NCBI GenBank assembly: GCA_035235625.1
Contig: CP141143.1
Coordinates: 16,289,092-16,353,091 of the forward strand
Reading direction: 5' to 3'
Source: Saururus chinensis
Taxonomy: Eukaryota > Streptophyta > Magnoliopsida > Piperales > Saururaceae
Length of the DNA stretch: 64,000 nt
Shown: piece after piece, positions 35,401-49,379 of the stretch
Numbering within the stretch: position 1 is the first letter of the stretch
Layout of the letters: each line of letters opens with the position of its first letter
Notes under the pieces: generated by a model
Database searches by the model: none
Told to the model about the DNA's origin: nothing
Seen by the model: the letters and a program-made list of their open reading frames with translations, nothing else
Program-made: the position numbers and the translations under genes

Positions 35401-38400
35401 TTATTAAATATGAAATTTCCAATATGGCAGATGTTTATTGGAAAATCCATGGCACAACTCATGCTTTGAAGGTGTTGGGTTCTTGAAGCTTTTTCTTCCT
35501 ACAAACTCAGAGAACCATGAGCATTTTTCACAGTAAGTTGATCGAGTAATGCTTTAAATATTTTCAATATCTATGAATCACCTAACTTTGTTTGTTATCA
35601 GTGAATGGATCAATCAATGTCTTGATATATGGAACTCAATACCTAATTGCCGGTTTTGGGACATCCAGTGGACTGCAATTGTAGCTCGATGCATACGAAA
35701 ATACCCATCCCTTGACTGGGAGCCCTTCTTACCTTTGCTATTTACACGATACTTAAATATGTTTGAGGTGAGTCTAACAATTCTTTTGCAAGTCAAAAGT
35801 ACGACAATAAAGTGCACTATTTCAAACCATTCTTGTTTTTTTCTTGCTTCCAAAACTCCCCATGGTTTCTTTTCTCGTTTTTGTTTCTTCTCCATGTATT
35901 TCTTTGAGCTTTTGAAGTAGGTAAAGAGAGAAATAGAAGAATGCGGTAAGAAGAGAAAGAATGCAGTTTGAGAGGGAGGATGAATGCGGATTAATCTCTG
36001 GGTTCACACTTGTATCAACTATTAGTTTGATTGATATTAATGGGAAAGCTTCTATATTAGATACATTTGTTATGTGTTCTTGCTAATAATTACAAGCCAA
36101 CTGAATGCTACCTAACTACAAGAATTATTCTTTAAATTATCAGAGCTAGGAGGTTCCATTTTCGTTCCCCACCCCTATCCCTAGATATTCTGTGCACGTG
36201 CAATCATCTTCTGTTAAATCTTTTCTTGCTTGTGAGGGGGTGGGGTGTTGGATAATCTATTTGTCTGTCTACTTGCATATGTCTGTTTGGGCCTATTAGG
36301 GGTTGGATAAACATTGTCGGGCCGTTCCTTAACACCTTGAGCTTTGGAGGCAACTTGGTTTTTAACACTTTAGTCATCTTTTGTTATTCACGCCATAATT
36401 TCTAGTGCCTTTTCTACTATTATGCAGGTTCCAATAGCAAGTCGAAGTGCAACATATCCTTATTCTGTGGATGTCCCAAGAAATACTCGATTTTTGTTTT
36501 CTAGCAAAGTAGTTACTCCTGCCAAGGCCATTGCAAAGTCTATTGTAAGAATTATTCTTGAATGTTTTAGTGGCCTTGGAGTTTCTTTATATCGACTTGA
36601 AATCTTTTTCATTCTTACCGTTCCTGGATTTTTTCTTAGCTTGACCACATGATCTGGTTTCAAGTACAGGTGTATTTATTAAAGCCTGGGAATTTGGTGC
36701 AAGCACATATTGAGAAAATGGTGGATCTTCTAGAACCGTATGTATTTGCATGTTCATATTATTGAATCCTATTAAAAGACAAATATTCTGCCTTTATTGG
36801 TGTATAAGCCTCTTCTGTTAATAACCGCAAAAGATGTCCTAATTGCAGTTATTATCATCCTTCAAATGGAGGTCGTTGGACTTACTCATTAGAGCGCTTC
36901 TTGCGATATTTGGTGATATTTTTCCAGAAGCGCCTTCAACATGAGCAACTGTAAGAATATTATCATGGTTGTTTTTATTTCAAGTTTAATGAATGTCTCA
37001 TAAACTATTCTATTTGCTACTGAAATAGTAGTGAGAATGACAACAAGCAATCTGAGCTACATTTGGGAACGTCAGAAAGATTTTCTTTTGTCAAAGCGAT
37101 ATTGAAGTTGATTGATCGTGGACAATACAGCAAAAACGATTCCCTTTCAGAAACTGTTGCTGCTGCAACTTCTATCTTAGCATATGTAGAACCCTCCTTG
37201 GTTCTTCCATTCATAGCTTCCCGGTTTCACCTGGCCTTAGAGACGGTGAGTTCTTTGTGAATGTGCCTTTTCTTTATAGTGTGTGTTTAACCTGCTTGCT
37301 CGCTTTTGACTATTTGGCATTAGTGATATTGTGTTGTATTTTGTCTTCAATAACTGATGTGGATAAAATTCATGACACCAATTCAGACGACGGCCACACA
37401 CCAATTGAAGACTGCTGTCACATCAGTGGCATTTGCTGGTCGTGCTCTGTGTCTTGCTTCTTTTTTACCTTCTCCATCAGTCACAAAGACTTCTGAGGAT
37501 TCTGATATCTTTGCTAACCTAATCATGAGTTCTTTGTCTAACGCATTGCTTGGCATGGATGCCAATGATCCTCCAAAGACCCTGGCAACCTTGCAGTTAA
37601 TTGGCTCCATATTTTCAAATGTAAGCCAGACTACTTCCATTTTGCACCAATCTCTCATGCTTGGACCTAATATATGTATATGTTTTATGAATTGCAGTTA
37701 TCTGCAATAGATGATAATGAAAATGGGCAAGTGTTATTATCTGCAATTAATATTTCTGAATGGCTAGATGAATTCTTGTGTCGCCTATTTTCATTGTTGC
37801 AACACCTGGAACCCACCAACGTGCTGTAAGTAATATCATTAATGTGACTCTTTCCCTCTTTTAAAGTATGTTGTATTTTTTATTTTAAATTTTGTATACC
37901 TTTTTCTTTTTTGTCGTTGTTAGTTAGTCCTTTTAATTGGCCAATTATATTGAAAATCAGATGAATTTTTTCATACTGCTTTATGATCATTCCAGAAATG
38001 AAGGTATTCACACATCAGCAACATCTGGGACTTTCCTTGTTGAAGATGGTCCATATTACTTCTGCATGTTGGAGATATTGTTAGGAAAACTATCAAAACC
38101 TTTGTATAATCAGGTTTGTCTTCGAATTTCTTTATATACATATAGGGCATTCACATTTCTCTTTAGATCATCTGATTAATTTTTCTGTAACACTTTTTAG
38201 GCACTGAAAAAAATCTCCAGATTTGTCAAGACAAATATTCTTCCTGGAGCTATTGCAGAGGTTGGGCTTCTTTGTTGTGCCTGTGTTCATTCTAATCCAG
38301 ACAATGCTCTTGTGCATCTTATCGAGCCAATCTTAATGTCCATCATCTCCTCATTAGAAGGGGCACCTGTTACAGGTTTTGGAGGTAGAGGATTTTCTGA

Positions 38401-41400
38401 TGTTCCATTTACTAACAAGGTTTGTTTTCCAATGAATTTACTACTTGGTAGTGTGTGTAGTCAAATAACTGAAATTACAAATATTATTAAAATCGCTTAG
38501 TGTTGTTGTATTTATTTACTAATCTGCCAAAATTTGTTGTAGGCAACACTTTCTCCCGCTCTAGAAGCAGCAGTGGATTATCAACTGAAAATACTATCTG
38601 TTGCAATTAGCTATGCTGGTCCGGTCTTAGTTCATTGTAAAGATAAACTTAAAGCTGTGATTGAATCAGCATTTGAAGCCCCTTCATGGAAGGTTTTTGT
38701 GGATGGAAATTTCCTTTCATTAAATTAGCGCTACATCCATTTTTTTTTGCTCATTCACTACATCCAATTTTTTCCTTTGTAAATTCAAAGACTCAAAATT
38801 ATGTTTTACTCTCTTGTAGGTCAATGGAGCTGGGGATCATGTTCTTCGCTCCCTTCTTGGCAGCTTGGTCCTCTACTACCCCCTTGACCAGTATAAGTAT
38901 GCTATATTGTTCTTTTTTGTACTAGTCTCACTGTTAATAACCCTTGTCATTGTATTCTTTCCTCCTTTTGCTGCAATGACCTTTCTGGAAATTGTGTTCA
39001 GGTGCTTTACATATCACTTAGATGCTGGTTCATTGGAAGAATGGTTTAGCACCAAACACAATCTAAACACTGTTCCTCAACTGGTTCCAAGGTGGCACAT
39101 TCCTAATGATGACGAAATTTTATTTGCTAATGAACTTTTAAAAATGCATTTTCAATCAGCTTTAGATGACCTTCTTCGAATATGCCAAAATAAAATCCAC
39201 TCTGATCCTGGTAAGTAATACAAGTGTTGCAAATTCAGTATTAATTATAGCCATAAGGAAATTATGGCTTTAGATAGTGCTTTTATGTGATTGTTTATTC
39301 ATTTAAACAAATTTTGTTCGGTTCATTTTATTAGATTATTGAAACAAGCTCATTTGCTGCCCAGGATATGAGAAGGAACACCTCAAGGTGACCCTGTTAC
39401 GTATAGACTCTTCAGTACAAGGTGTTTTGTCATGCTTGCCTGATTTTCGTCCATCCTTTAGGGATGGAAAAGCATCTGATCTGGATCATAGCTCTTTTGT
39501 CATTGCTGGAGCAAGTGGCACAACTGTTGGCAGCTCTGATCTGAGGGAAAAAGCTGCTGAGATTATTCATACAGCTTGCAGGCAATGATAGTTTGATATT
39601 TGTTGTTTCCTATTTAATAAATGTTGTATCCTCCAGTTGGTTGTAGATTATGAGTTGGCTTGTACTTAACAGATACATATTGGATCAAAGATCTGATGAT
39701 AGCATCCTTCTGGTGCTCATTGTCCGCATTATGGATGCTTTAGGGAATTTTGGTAAGGGCAGGAATATTTTTGTTAATGTAGTCATGTCTTTTGGTTTCT
39801 CATGTATATCTATTTATATCTATCTTCCTTCTAGGGAGTTTGGAATATGATGAGTGGGCAAACCATAAACATGCCTGGAAACTGGAATCTGCTGCTATTA
39901 TTGAGCCTCCAACAAATTTTATAATTTCCTCACATTCTAAGGGTAAAAAGAGGTGAGAGGGACTTTATTTAACAGCTTGACAATGCTGTGAATGCCTAGA
40001 ATACTAATAGTTCATCATGTTCTATAGCCTAACTGTTTTACCTGATTGCTTTCAGGCCAAGATGGGCACACATTGACAAGGCCTACATGCACAATACATG
40101 GCGGTCATCACAGTCATCCTATCACTTATTTCGTATCAATACCAATATATTGCCATCTGAATATCTAGTACTCCTGCTGGATGATCTTCTGAGCCTCTCG
40201 CTGCATAATTATGAAACAGTTCGCTCGTAAGTGCTTTTCTTTATTGTGCTTAGTTGCAAATTATTTGATGTTACTATGATGGGAAAGTATGCAATTTTGG
40301 GAAGGCCAATTGGCATCTTTACCTGGACGCTTTCTTTTTTAACTTTCATAACACAATCTTTTTTATTTTTATAATGTGCTAAAGGTTTTGAATGTGGTCC
40401 TTACCTTGAAGATTCTTTACCATTGTCTTTAGCACGACATAGACAAATGGTGAAACAGGATCTTTACCTTTTTTAAAATGTAATTGTTTATACATTCTAC
40501 GGAGTGTCTAAAAAGCCACTTATGAAAGTGAGCCTATTTGAAAATATATTTTTGATCTCCGCAAGTAATTTTTCCCTTTTTTTGAGTATGTATTTTCTAA
40601 CTTCAGGACTTCTGGTGCTGCATATCCTCTGAGATTTCTAATATTGTAATTGGACTGCTCGATGTATATTTTTTTGTTGGTCTTGTTTCAAGGCTTGCTG
40701 GAAGATCCCTCCTGAAGATGCTCAAACGCTGCCCATCTTTGATCTCAAAATGTGTTCTCACCCTTACAAAGAGCTTGTGTGATCCAAACACTGCTGAACA
40801 TGTGGTGCTAGGTTCTTGCACAATCCTGGCAACTCGGACTGTTCTTAGGCATTTGACAATGGTACCATACGTGTGAATATTTAGTATTCTAGGTGATTAT
40901 ATTAATTAGAATGATGACTTCTTATTTATGTACTGCTGATCCAGGATCCTCAAGCGTTTTCTTCATTCCTTCTAGGCATTCTCTCAAGGTAACTTCTTTT
41001 GCATTTTAGTGGTTCTTTAAGAAGTCTAGTAGCATACTGCTCATTGGTTTGAAAAATCATGGCAGCTCGCATCACGAATCATTGAAGGCTCAGAAGGCTA
41101 TAAATGAGGTACTATATGCTATGTTAAAATGAAATATCTAATTTATTTTTAGTCTTTTTTGCTTAGTTGTGATTTATATTTAACAGCTTTTTGTGAAATA
41201 CAACATCCATTTTGCGGGATTATCGAGGAGCATTTTGAAGGATGGTCAATGTGATAGACCCGAGTTTGCAGATTTAATTTCACAGATCAGTTCATTGAGC
41301 TTTGACGGCCCTGACCTGCATTGGCGGTACTTGCTATATATGCTCTCTTGCCTTTTTTTAAGTAATTGCATGCATCAACTTGGTTTTTTTTTGTAGTGTG

Positions 41401-44400
41401 CCAGTAAATGTAGGTATCACTGTTTGTGCACCTGAGTTATTTTTTGAATAATTTTTATTATAGTAACAGGTTGTGACTCGTTTATTCTTTAGGTATAATC
41501 TTATGGCAAACAGAGTACTTCTATTGTTAACAATGGCATCTAGAAGCGACTCTAATTTATCATCTAAAATTCTTGCTGAAACTGCTGGTGAGTTCCATTC
41601 AATATTAGAAGATAAACTTCACTTTTATTTGTTGTACCTATTGTCTGTACCCTACTTTTCAAGGCCTGGTTGATGTCACTAATGGGTAGCTCCTACAAGG
41701 ATTGCTCATTTGAGGCATTTGATTCCTTTTGGTAAAACATTTCTGAGCAGATTTAGGAATGGTTATGTGTTACATACAAATCAAAAGATACGCTTTTGGA
41801 GATAGTGATGAAAAAAAGAGGTGGGATTGAATCTTTGAACATAGCAAATTTTCTTATTCATGGTAATGTAACAGAAGAAGAATAGCAGGTTCCCATTTAT
41901 GGGGTGATCGGACTAAGTACTTTGGACTTGAGTCGTGAGTCCCTTGTGTTAGAGACCAAGTCTCTTAAAAGCTTAAGCTATTAGGGGAAGGATCAAAACG
42001 AAAATATTAATTAACCTAACAACCAAATCAAACCTAGTGTGATTTAACACATGTAAACTATTGGATGTAAACATGCATATTTAAGGTCATAAAATGAACC
42101 TAGAGCCTCTTGATTACCATATTGGAAACCAAGTCTCCTAAAAGCATAAGTTTCTGATGCAGGGACCAATTATTTAAATGCACACACACTCACACACACA
42201 CGTAAACTGTTCAGTCATTAATAAGGTTCCTATACAATGTCAGATACCAAACCTGGTAAAAGTTTAAGCTGTTAGGGAAAGGACCCAACTATGGTTATCA
42301 TTTATCAACCAAACTATCATACGTTCAAATGTATATTTTGAAGACAAGCGCTCATTTGCTTATTAATGACACACAAGCATGTATCTGAACGGTGCAAGAC
42401 ACAACCAAAGTTATGTTGTGGTTTATGCGAGCAGTCTCTTGGCAATCTTGTTCAAAGTCAAGTTGTGGTTTATCTTGTTCCATAAGGATTGTGTTGCTTT
42501 GGGTGATATCCCAACTTGAGCTTTTAGGGTAGGATTCAACCATAGATACCATCCAAAGCAAATTCTCATGCACGCACAATCCTCCTTTCCTTACTTTTGG
42601 TTATCCTTATTTATTGAATAATTTAATTTGATTCCATGCATTACAGGACATTTCCTAAAGAATTTAAGAAGCCAACTTCCTCAAACACGGATGCTTGCAA
42701 TTTCAGCCTTGAACATCTTGTTACACGAATCACCACATCGTATCTCTGGCCAAAAAAACAATGAAATATCTAAGAATTTGAAAGAGCCTGTCATATCTAC
42801 CCTTGAAGCAGCTCTGAGTGATGTGTTTCAGGATGAAGGATTTTTTTATGAAACACTTAACAGTCTCTCTCATGTTCACGTAATAACAGACACTGAAACC
42901 ACATCTTCCAGGGGTAATAATGGGATGATGAGTGTGGCGGACAAGGCCATTACTCGTTTCTATTTTGATTTCTCTGCTTCTTGGCCACGCACTCCGAGTT
43001 GGATCTCTTTATTGGGCGGTGATAGTTTTTACTCCAGTTTTGCTCGGATTTTTAAACGGCTACTGCAAGAATGTGGCATGCCAGTTCTTTTGGCTTTGCG
43101 AAGCACACTAGAAGACTTTTCAAATGCAAAAGAGAGATCAAAGCTGTGTGTAGCTGCTGAAGCATTGGCTGGGGTGCTGCATTCAGATATAATTGGTATT
43201 GTAGATGCCTGGGACAGTTGGATAATGAATCAACTTGAGAACATTGTTGTGTCTCCATCTGTGGATTCAATCCCTGAATGGGCAGCTTGCGTTCGATATG
43301 CAGTTACTGGGAAAGGAAAGAATGGAAAAAGAATTCCTATTTTGAGGCAAAAAATTTTGGATTGCCTGGTGAAACCTCTACCTAACTTGGTGGCTACCAA
43401 CCTAGTAGCTAAGAGGTATACTTTTCTTTCAGCTGCACTAATTGAGATATCTCCCCTGAGTATGCCACTTTGTGAGTTACAATTCCATGAGAAGCTATTG
43501 AAGGAGTTGATTGATAATATGATGCATCCGTCTGCGCAGGTAATTCCTTCTCCTTGAAATTAAAATTGTCATCGATTAGTGTGACCAGAGTCCAACAGGA
43601 CACACACATAACTTGTTTTTGAGGTTTGTTTAACTGCTTGGTGTAGACATCAAAATGAAAACATGGGATTTGAGTGCCTTGGAAGTTATTTGTCTGTGAT
43701 GTGAGAGTTTGATATGGATTGTGGAAATCAGCTGATGTTGGTCATGTGCATAACATTGTGCTTATCTCTTTTATGGGGAGAAAAAGCTCTAAATACTGCA
43801 AATATCTGACTTAGTTTGATTTGTATTTGAGCATCTAGTTGATGCAAAATAATGATGATGAGTGATTCTAGAACTGAAGCCTTGTCGGATCAACTTGTGT
43901 CATGCTCAGTCTTAGACTCCACCTATAAAGTCTGTTGCTTTGACATGCATTTTGTGTTGTCAAGTACATTGCTAACAACCCAAGCTTGACCTTTGGAGCA
44001 AGGATTATTTTGAAATTAATCCAAGCTTGAGCTTTGCCCAGCTAGATGACCTGTTTCAAGAAGGCGCATGATTATATTCTGCATATTTTTTTATGTAATC
44101 AGGTACTATATTTATTTAATAGTTTTTTATGAACCACATAAGCAATAAGGTATGAAAAAATTGAAATGAAATTGCGGCAGCTTATAAGAAAGCTTAAAAA
44201 TTTAAATTGAAATGATCTTTGAGCCAGGTGGCATGCTTTTTGCACATAATTGCGGTTCACTTAACTTGAATCAACCTGCTGGCAGTGCCTAAGTGGTGTA
44301 TTGGCCATTCAAACTGTATGTGGTTATTCATCTAGTGCATCAGGTTCAAAATTGGATAGTTTCAGTACTCAAGGATAAAGATACAGGGAACAATATAGTC

Positions 44401-47400
44401 CTTACTCTTGTTGTGTATCCACTTACCTGGTGGCAAAATATGTGTTTTTCTGAAGGTTGTTTTGGACTCATTAATTTGCATTGTGCATCTACCAAATATT
44501 TTGTTGAAATTTGATATTGTAACGTATTTCTCATAAATACATAGTTGTGCGTTTCATATATATTTTGTTGAAATTTGTAGTTTTATAAATGATTTATTAT
44601 TCATAATATGTTTCTGGAAGATGTGGAAGAATTGTCTGCAGAATAGATGTATTTGTTGTTATCCCAGAAATTTGCTTGCATGTAAGTGTTTAAATCTATT
44701 AATGGGTTGGACCCATGCGGTGGCTAGTGTATGTTGACACTAATACGCTGAAATTTGAAGTAATGGAAATGTGTGAAGGCCTCATCTATTGTACCTTCCC
44801 TTTGACAGCCCTAATGCTGAGTACTTTGCACTGTCTAACTTAGACTATAGGGATAAACCAGTTACTACCTTATGTAGAAGCATATAATTCAAGGTTTTGG
44901 AACAATTGCTTCTCTAAACTTCTGGCTTTTACTGAATACTCACAGGTAAGGGAAACAATTGGTGTCACCCTTTCTATATTATGTTCAAATATTCGTTTGT
45001 ATTATCATCATGAAGGAACAGAGGATAAAAGTGGAATTCCAGGGAATGGTAACTGGGATATACTTTTGACGGAAAGAGCTTCAGAAGTAGCTGCAAATAT
45101 CCAATCTATCAGCCCAATGGATAACTTAGAACCTATGAGTGACTCAACTGATCAAGATGAACCTTCCAATGGTCAGATACAAGATGTTAGATGGATGGAA
45201 ACAGTAATCTACAGCCACTACCTTTTTTTATTTAGTTTGGGCATTATCATAATGTATGTTAACCTCCAATTTTCATGATAACAGATGTTTCATTTCATCA
45301 TATCATCCTTAAAGTCAGGGAGATCTTCATCTTTGTTGGACGTCATTGTGGGTTTCTTATATCCAGTTATTTTGTTGCAGGTATTAATGCACAAAATTTT
45401 GATTTGTGATTCTTAGACTATCATCTTCTATATTTCCATAATTGAGGCCTTATGATGCGGCAATATTTATTCAAATGAATCATGCCTTAAAACTCCAGGA
45501 ATTACTGATGTCATTCATGCTGTGAGCATTGCAAACATTGTTGATGCATATATTTAGTCTCTTTCCTAACAGATTAAGCTTTGAGGTGAAGTGTTTGACC
45601 TACATAGTATGAGAGCCAAGAGGTTATGGGGCTCACATTCTGTGGAAATCAATGTCCCCTGTTTGTGTGCCCCCTGTTGTGGGTTCATGTGCAATGAGTG
45701 AGAGAGTTGTCAATATAATTACTTTTCCAGCTTCAGCATAGACTGAACAGCACAATTATTGTATATTCAAAATTTTTAGAGAGAGGTCTTGTTGGGGAGC
45801 ACATGCATGATGTTGTTTCTGGAACTGGAAATTCTGTTGCCAGGCATCTTAAATTGTGAAGTTTGGAATATATTTAAATTAGAGTTTTATTCTTTTATGT
45901 CTGTAGTAGTAGCCTGTGAGATGCTTTTCTTTAAAATCTTATGATACACTTGCCTACTTTAGGTCTGCATTCGATAAACACATGATTTGTCGAATGCTTT
46001 TCTAGTATGCCTGATTGAAGGAACTTTCTTTTCTTTTCAGGAAACAGCAAATAAAGATATGTCGCTACTGGCTAAGGCAGCTTTTGAATTGTTGAAGTGG
46101 ATGATTATTCCACAGCCTCATCTACAGAAGGCTGTATCAGTACTTCTTTCTTCAGCCAATGATTCTAATTGGCGAACAAGATATGCTACTCTTACATATT
46201 TGAGAGCTTTTATGTACAGGTAAATTATCTTGTAGAAATCATACCTTCTATTTTTAGTTAATTAACTATTTTATTTACTTTGTTTTTTCTATTTTGGCCT
46301 CTATTATAGCAATATCTATCATTAATTTTTTTTTTGCCCATAAAGTATTACTGAATACTCTTAGTTGTAAGGCAGCGTTGATTTCACTGGACTTATCATG
46401 AGTCTGTTTCTTGACTTCTTTCCCATTTTCTACAATAGGCATACTTATATCCTTTCAGATGTGGAGAAACAGCAAATATGGACAAACATTGAGAAACTTC
46501 TTACAGACAACCAAGTTGAGGTGAGACTTTAATCAGTATTATACAAACTGGTGTGAATGTTAAATCAGTCATGCATATATGGCAAATAAATTCATGTATG
46601 GGCTTTCTACATGTTCATGGAACTCTGATAATAGCAGCTGCAATGAGGAGTATCCTATGATATGACTTAGCATATAGTATACATTCTAATAAAATCTAAC
46701 ACTACCGGCTACATACATGTTTTTGGTGAATGGGAATGGAAACTATTTGAATGGCTCAGTTTTGAGCCTGATATTCTGTTGGTTTGCTGCAAAAGATAAC
46801 AAGAGACAGCCAATATAAATAAAATGATCAGGCACTTACAATGTCTGTACTATGCACGAATCTTTTAATATTATTTTGCTGTTGTATTCCATTGGTTGTG
46901 ACTCATTATGAATCACTTGCCCAGGTAAGAGAGCATGCTTCTGCTGTTCTTGCAAGCTTGTTAAAAGGTGGCAACGAGGATATAGTCAAAGATTTTCGTG
47001 AGAGAGCATTCAGAGAGGCATACTCCATGCAAAAGAAGCGAAAAAAGAGGTACATAATTTTTCCTTGGTACTTTCTGTACTTATGGATCAGATGGTGCTA
47101 CAAACTGCATTTTACCTTCATTTTTTTTTTTACAAAAATTCTTTGTTTCATTTGGCATGCAAATCATGTATGTAGTGCTTTAAGTTGTATACCTGCTTCT
47201 TAATCACATTCTAATGTTGATATCACGAAATATCTCCATATGTAGGATATGCTAGTGCTTGATACGTGGTCTTTTGCATGTACAATTTACCAGGAATTTT
47301 GTAGTAATAATACTTGCTGTCCCAAAATAAGTGTCCTATTTGGTTTTTCAAAACGAAGGCACTTATTTTGGATGGAGGGAGTAGCTTTTACAAAGTACTC

Positions 47401-49114
47401 AAGTAATTGATCAAATATTTTCTACACACCATCTACCAACTGGATATGATTATGGCCTGTGTGGGCTATGTATGTTAGATAGCCCAAAATCTCATACAGT
47501 TCAAAATCCGTGTTACATATATTCTAAGACCCAAACTATTGTCACTGCAGAAATCAGAACACGGGTCAATCTATAGCTTCTGCACATGGAGCAGTCCTTG
47601 CTTTGGCAGCAACTGTTCTGTCTGTTCCTTATGATATGCCTAGGTACGTGTTCTTCTTCAAAGCTGGAAGCCTCGAACAACAGTTTAGCATATTTACATT
47701 GTTTTTTAGTGTTGTTGTCATGAACACCAGATCTCAATTAATTGTGTTGGCAATTTATCTTGTTCCACTTTACACATCTATCGTATGCAATCTTAACATT
47801 CAAATTGCTTCTTGGACTGTATGGAACCTAAATTAAACATAAAATTCACTACAGTCAATGGATGAATAGCATTATGATCTTCATGGCTCCAGTTATCAGT
47901 AATTTTTTGCAGCCTTGCAGAAAGAACTAAGATTATAGCCATTTGCTGAAAAACAGTTGATACATCATTTAAGTAACTGAACAATTACATAAAAAAAGCA
48001 AGAAGTCATGGGAACGAGGGGGAGAATTAACTTGATTAGCCACTTGTGTTAATTAAAGCGAGTATTAGCTGTCTCCATCTGACTTATCATTAATATTGCT
48101 TGTTCATGATGCAGTTGGCTGCCTGACCATGTAACCTTACTTGCTCAGTTCATTGGTGAACCATCACCCATAAAATCGACGATTATGAAAACAGTTGCAG
48201 AGTTCCGGAAGACACATGCTGACACCTGGAGCTTTCAGAAGGATTCATTTACAGAGGAACAACTAGAGGTATGTTTGTGGAAAGTGTTCTGTATCTCATT
48301 GTTCTGCTTACTCATTTTATAGCATAAGGATCATTTTTTTCTAGAACAAGTGATTTTTCATGGATGAAGTCTCTTTGATCCACTAATTTGATGTTTGTGT
48401 TGTAAAGCTGAGCTCACATACGGAAAAAAGTATTGGTAAAGAGTACAATTATTGACATGTATCCTTTGCTTAAAGCAGTAGCAATGCAACATGTGTAAAT
48501 GCTGCCAGCTTTTGCTCAAACCGAGCATATCTATGCTGGAAAGTTCTGCGTTGAGTAGTGCATGAAGAGTGAGTTTCAAGATGTGCAGTTGTACTCGAAT
48601 TTATTTTTGAGCCTTTGAAATTTATGTTCACTGTTGTTTTAAAAGAACCTTTGAAGCAGTCTTATAGATCCAGAATACCTCCCTTAGCCATTGTTGGAAC
48701 CAAGAACTATGGCAAGCAGCCCTTCCTTACTCAAAAACTGTGCAATAGTGTATCACTTTTTACCTTGTGTGAGTATATGTATCTTAAGGAAAGATGACTT
48801 CTTGTGGTTTCAATTTGGAAAATTTCGTTGTAACTTTGAAGTGATACAAGAAGAAAGAAGTTATCCAAGGATTAGTTCATAGATTTTTAGCCCAAATGCT
48901 TTAGGAAATTTATCTTTTGCACACTTTACCTAGTTGTCCACTTATTTTTTGGTTGTTTATATTATACAAAAACATTTCATCAGGCAGCAAGCAAGAATTC
49001 TTTAGCCTAAATTGGTCTGTTACAAGTTTTACTATTCTCTATGATTACTTAACATATTGTATAACCTTGCAGATTTTGGTAGATACATCATCTTCATCTT
49101 CATATTTCGCTTGA
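27910..49114 (+). CDS. PA200: Proteasome activator PA200 (PSME4/Blm10 family), 35 exons
   Basis: Nuclear HEAT-repeat-like cap that binds the ends of the 20S proteasome and promotes ATP-independent protein and peptide breakdown. The start MHLYNAWLPPPVAEET and the end SSSSYFA match plant PA200, and spliced exons give an open frame of 1800 residues, close to the plant family length. Exons: 27910-28070, 31114-31216, 31366-31475, 33378-33500, 35431-35532, 35602-35767, 36428-36544, 36670-36737, 36849-36950, 37029-37245, 37387-37620, 37698-37825, 37996-38113, 38201-38419, 38543-38692, 38820-38896, 39002-39210, 39365-39581, 39673-39752, 39835-39952, 40056-40226, 40693-40861, 40945-40988, 41066-41108, 41187-41326, 41493-41587, 42647-43539, 44946-45203, 45285-45380, 46041-46219, 46439-46520, 46925-47049, 47551-47643, 48115-48268, 49073-49114. 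All phases agree. Borders are GT-AG except intron 18 (GC-AG at 39582). No stop or frameshift was found, so the gene looks functional. A lysine/arginine-rich run (KKRKKR, about 47,030) could aid nuclear import. Confidence 0.95.
28585..30440 (+). repeat. Segmental tandem duplication in PA200 intron 1
   Basis: 28,585-28,795 matches 29,920-30,140 (shared words GTGGGAGTTGA, AATGAGAAGGCTGAAAAGAT, GGGATGCTGATATG, GATTGACTTAGAAATG). 29,632-29,835 matches 30,252-30,440 (GCTCTCGTTT, GTGACTTGTGATTGAC, CCAAATCAACACTT). Copy 2 joins the two blocks with about 110 bp. Copy 1 has about 840 bp of other sequence there, so it was interrupted after duplication. Confidence 0.8.
28796..29631. repeat. Inserted repeat block with microsatellites in PA200 intron 1
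   Basis: It holds two rounds of the order hairpin block, TA-rich run and GAGA-rich run. The hairpin block has arms like GTATTTG...GCAAATAC around 29,180-29,226, 29,335-29,372 and 29,583-29,622. TA/GTAT microsatellites lie at 29,404-29,486 and GAGA tracts at 29,262-29,310 and 29,499-29,563. It looks like a duplicated small transposon, but I could not define termini. Confidence 0.5.
47313..47381. mobile_element. 69-bp Stowaway-like MITE in PA200 intron 32
   Basis: The left end CTTGCTGTCCCAAAATAAGT and the right end read inwards CTCCCTCCATCCAAAATAAG share the plant Stowaway-type terminal wording. TA flanks both sides (47311-47312 and 47382-47383). It is almost entirely a hairpin. Confidence 0.75.
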
Positions 49115-49379
49115 TACGATGGGCCAGACGGTGTAATTGACCAAGGAGAAAGTTATAGGCATCGACACCCTTTTTCACAGTGGATGGAAGAAAGGAAATA
49201 TAGTAATTTTACCATTATGTTACTTGTAACACTGCCTTAGCAGTAATCGATAGTAAATTATATGAACATTATTCACAAATTTAAAGTTTTGTAATTTGTA
49301 TCCTTAATTTGTCTATGCCTGTCCTAGGCTTATTATTTCTCATTATGACAGTGAATTTACTTAATGTCAGTTTTCTCCT

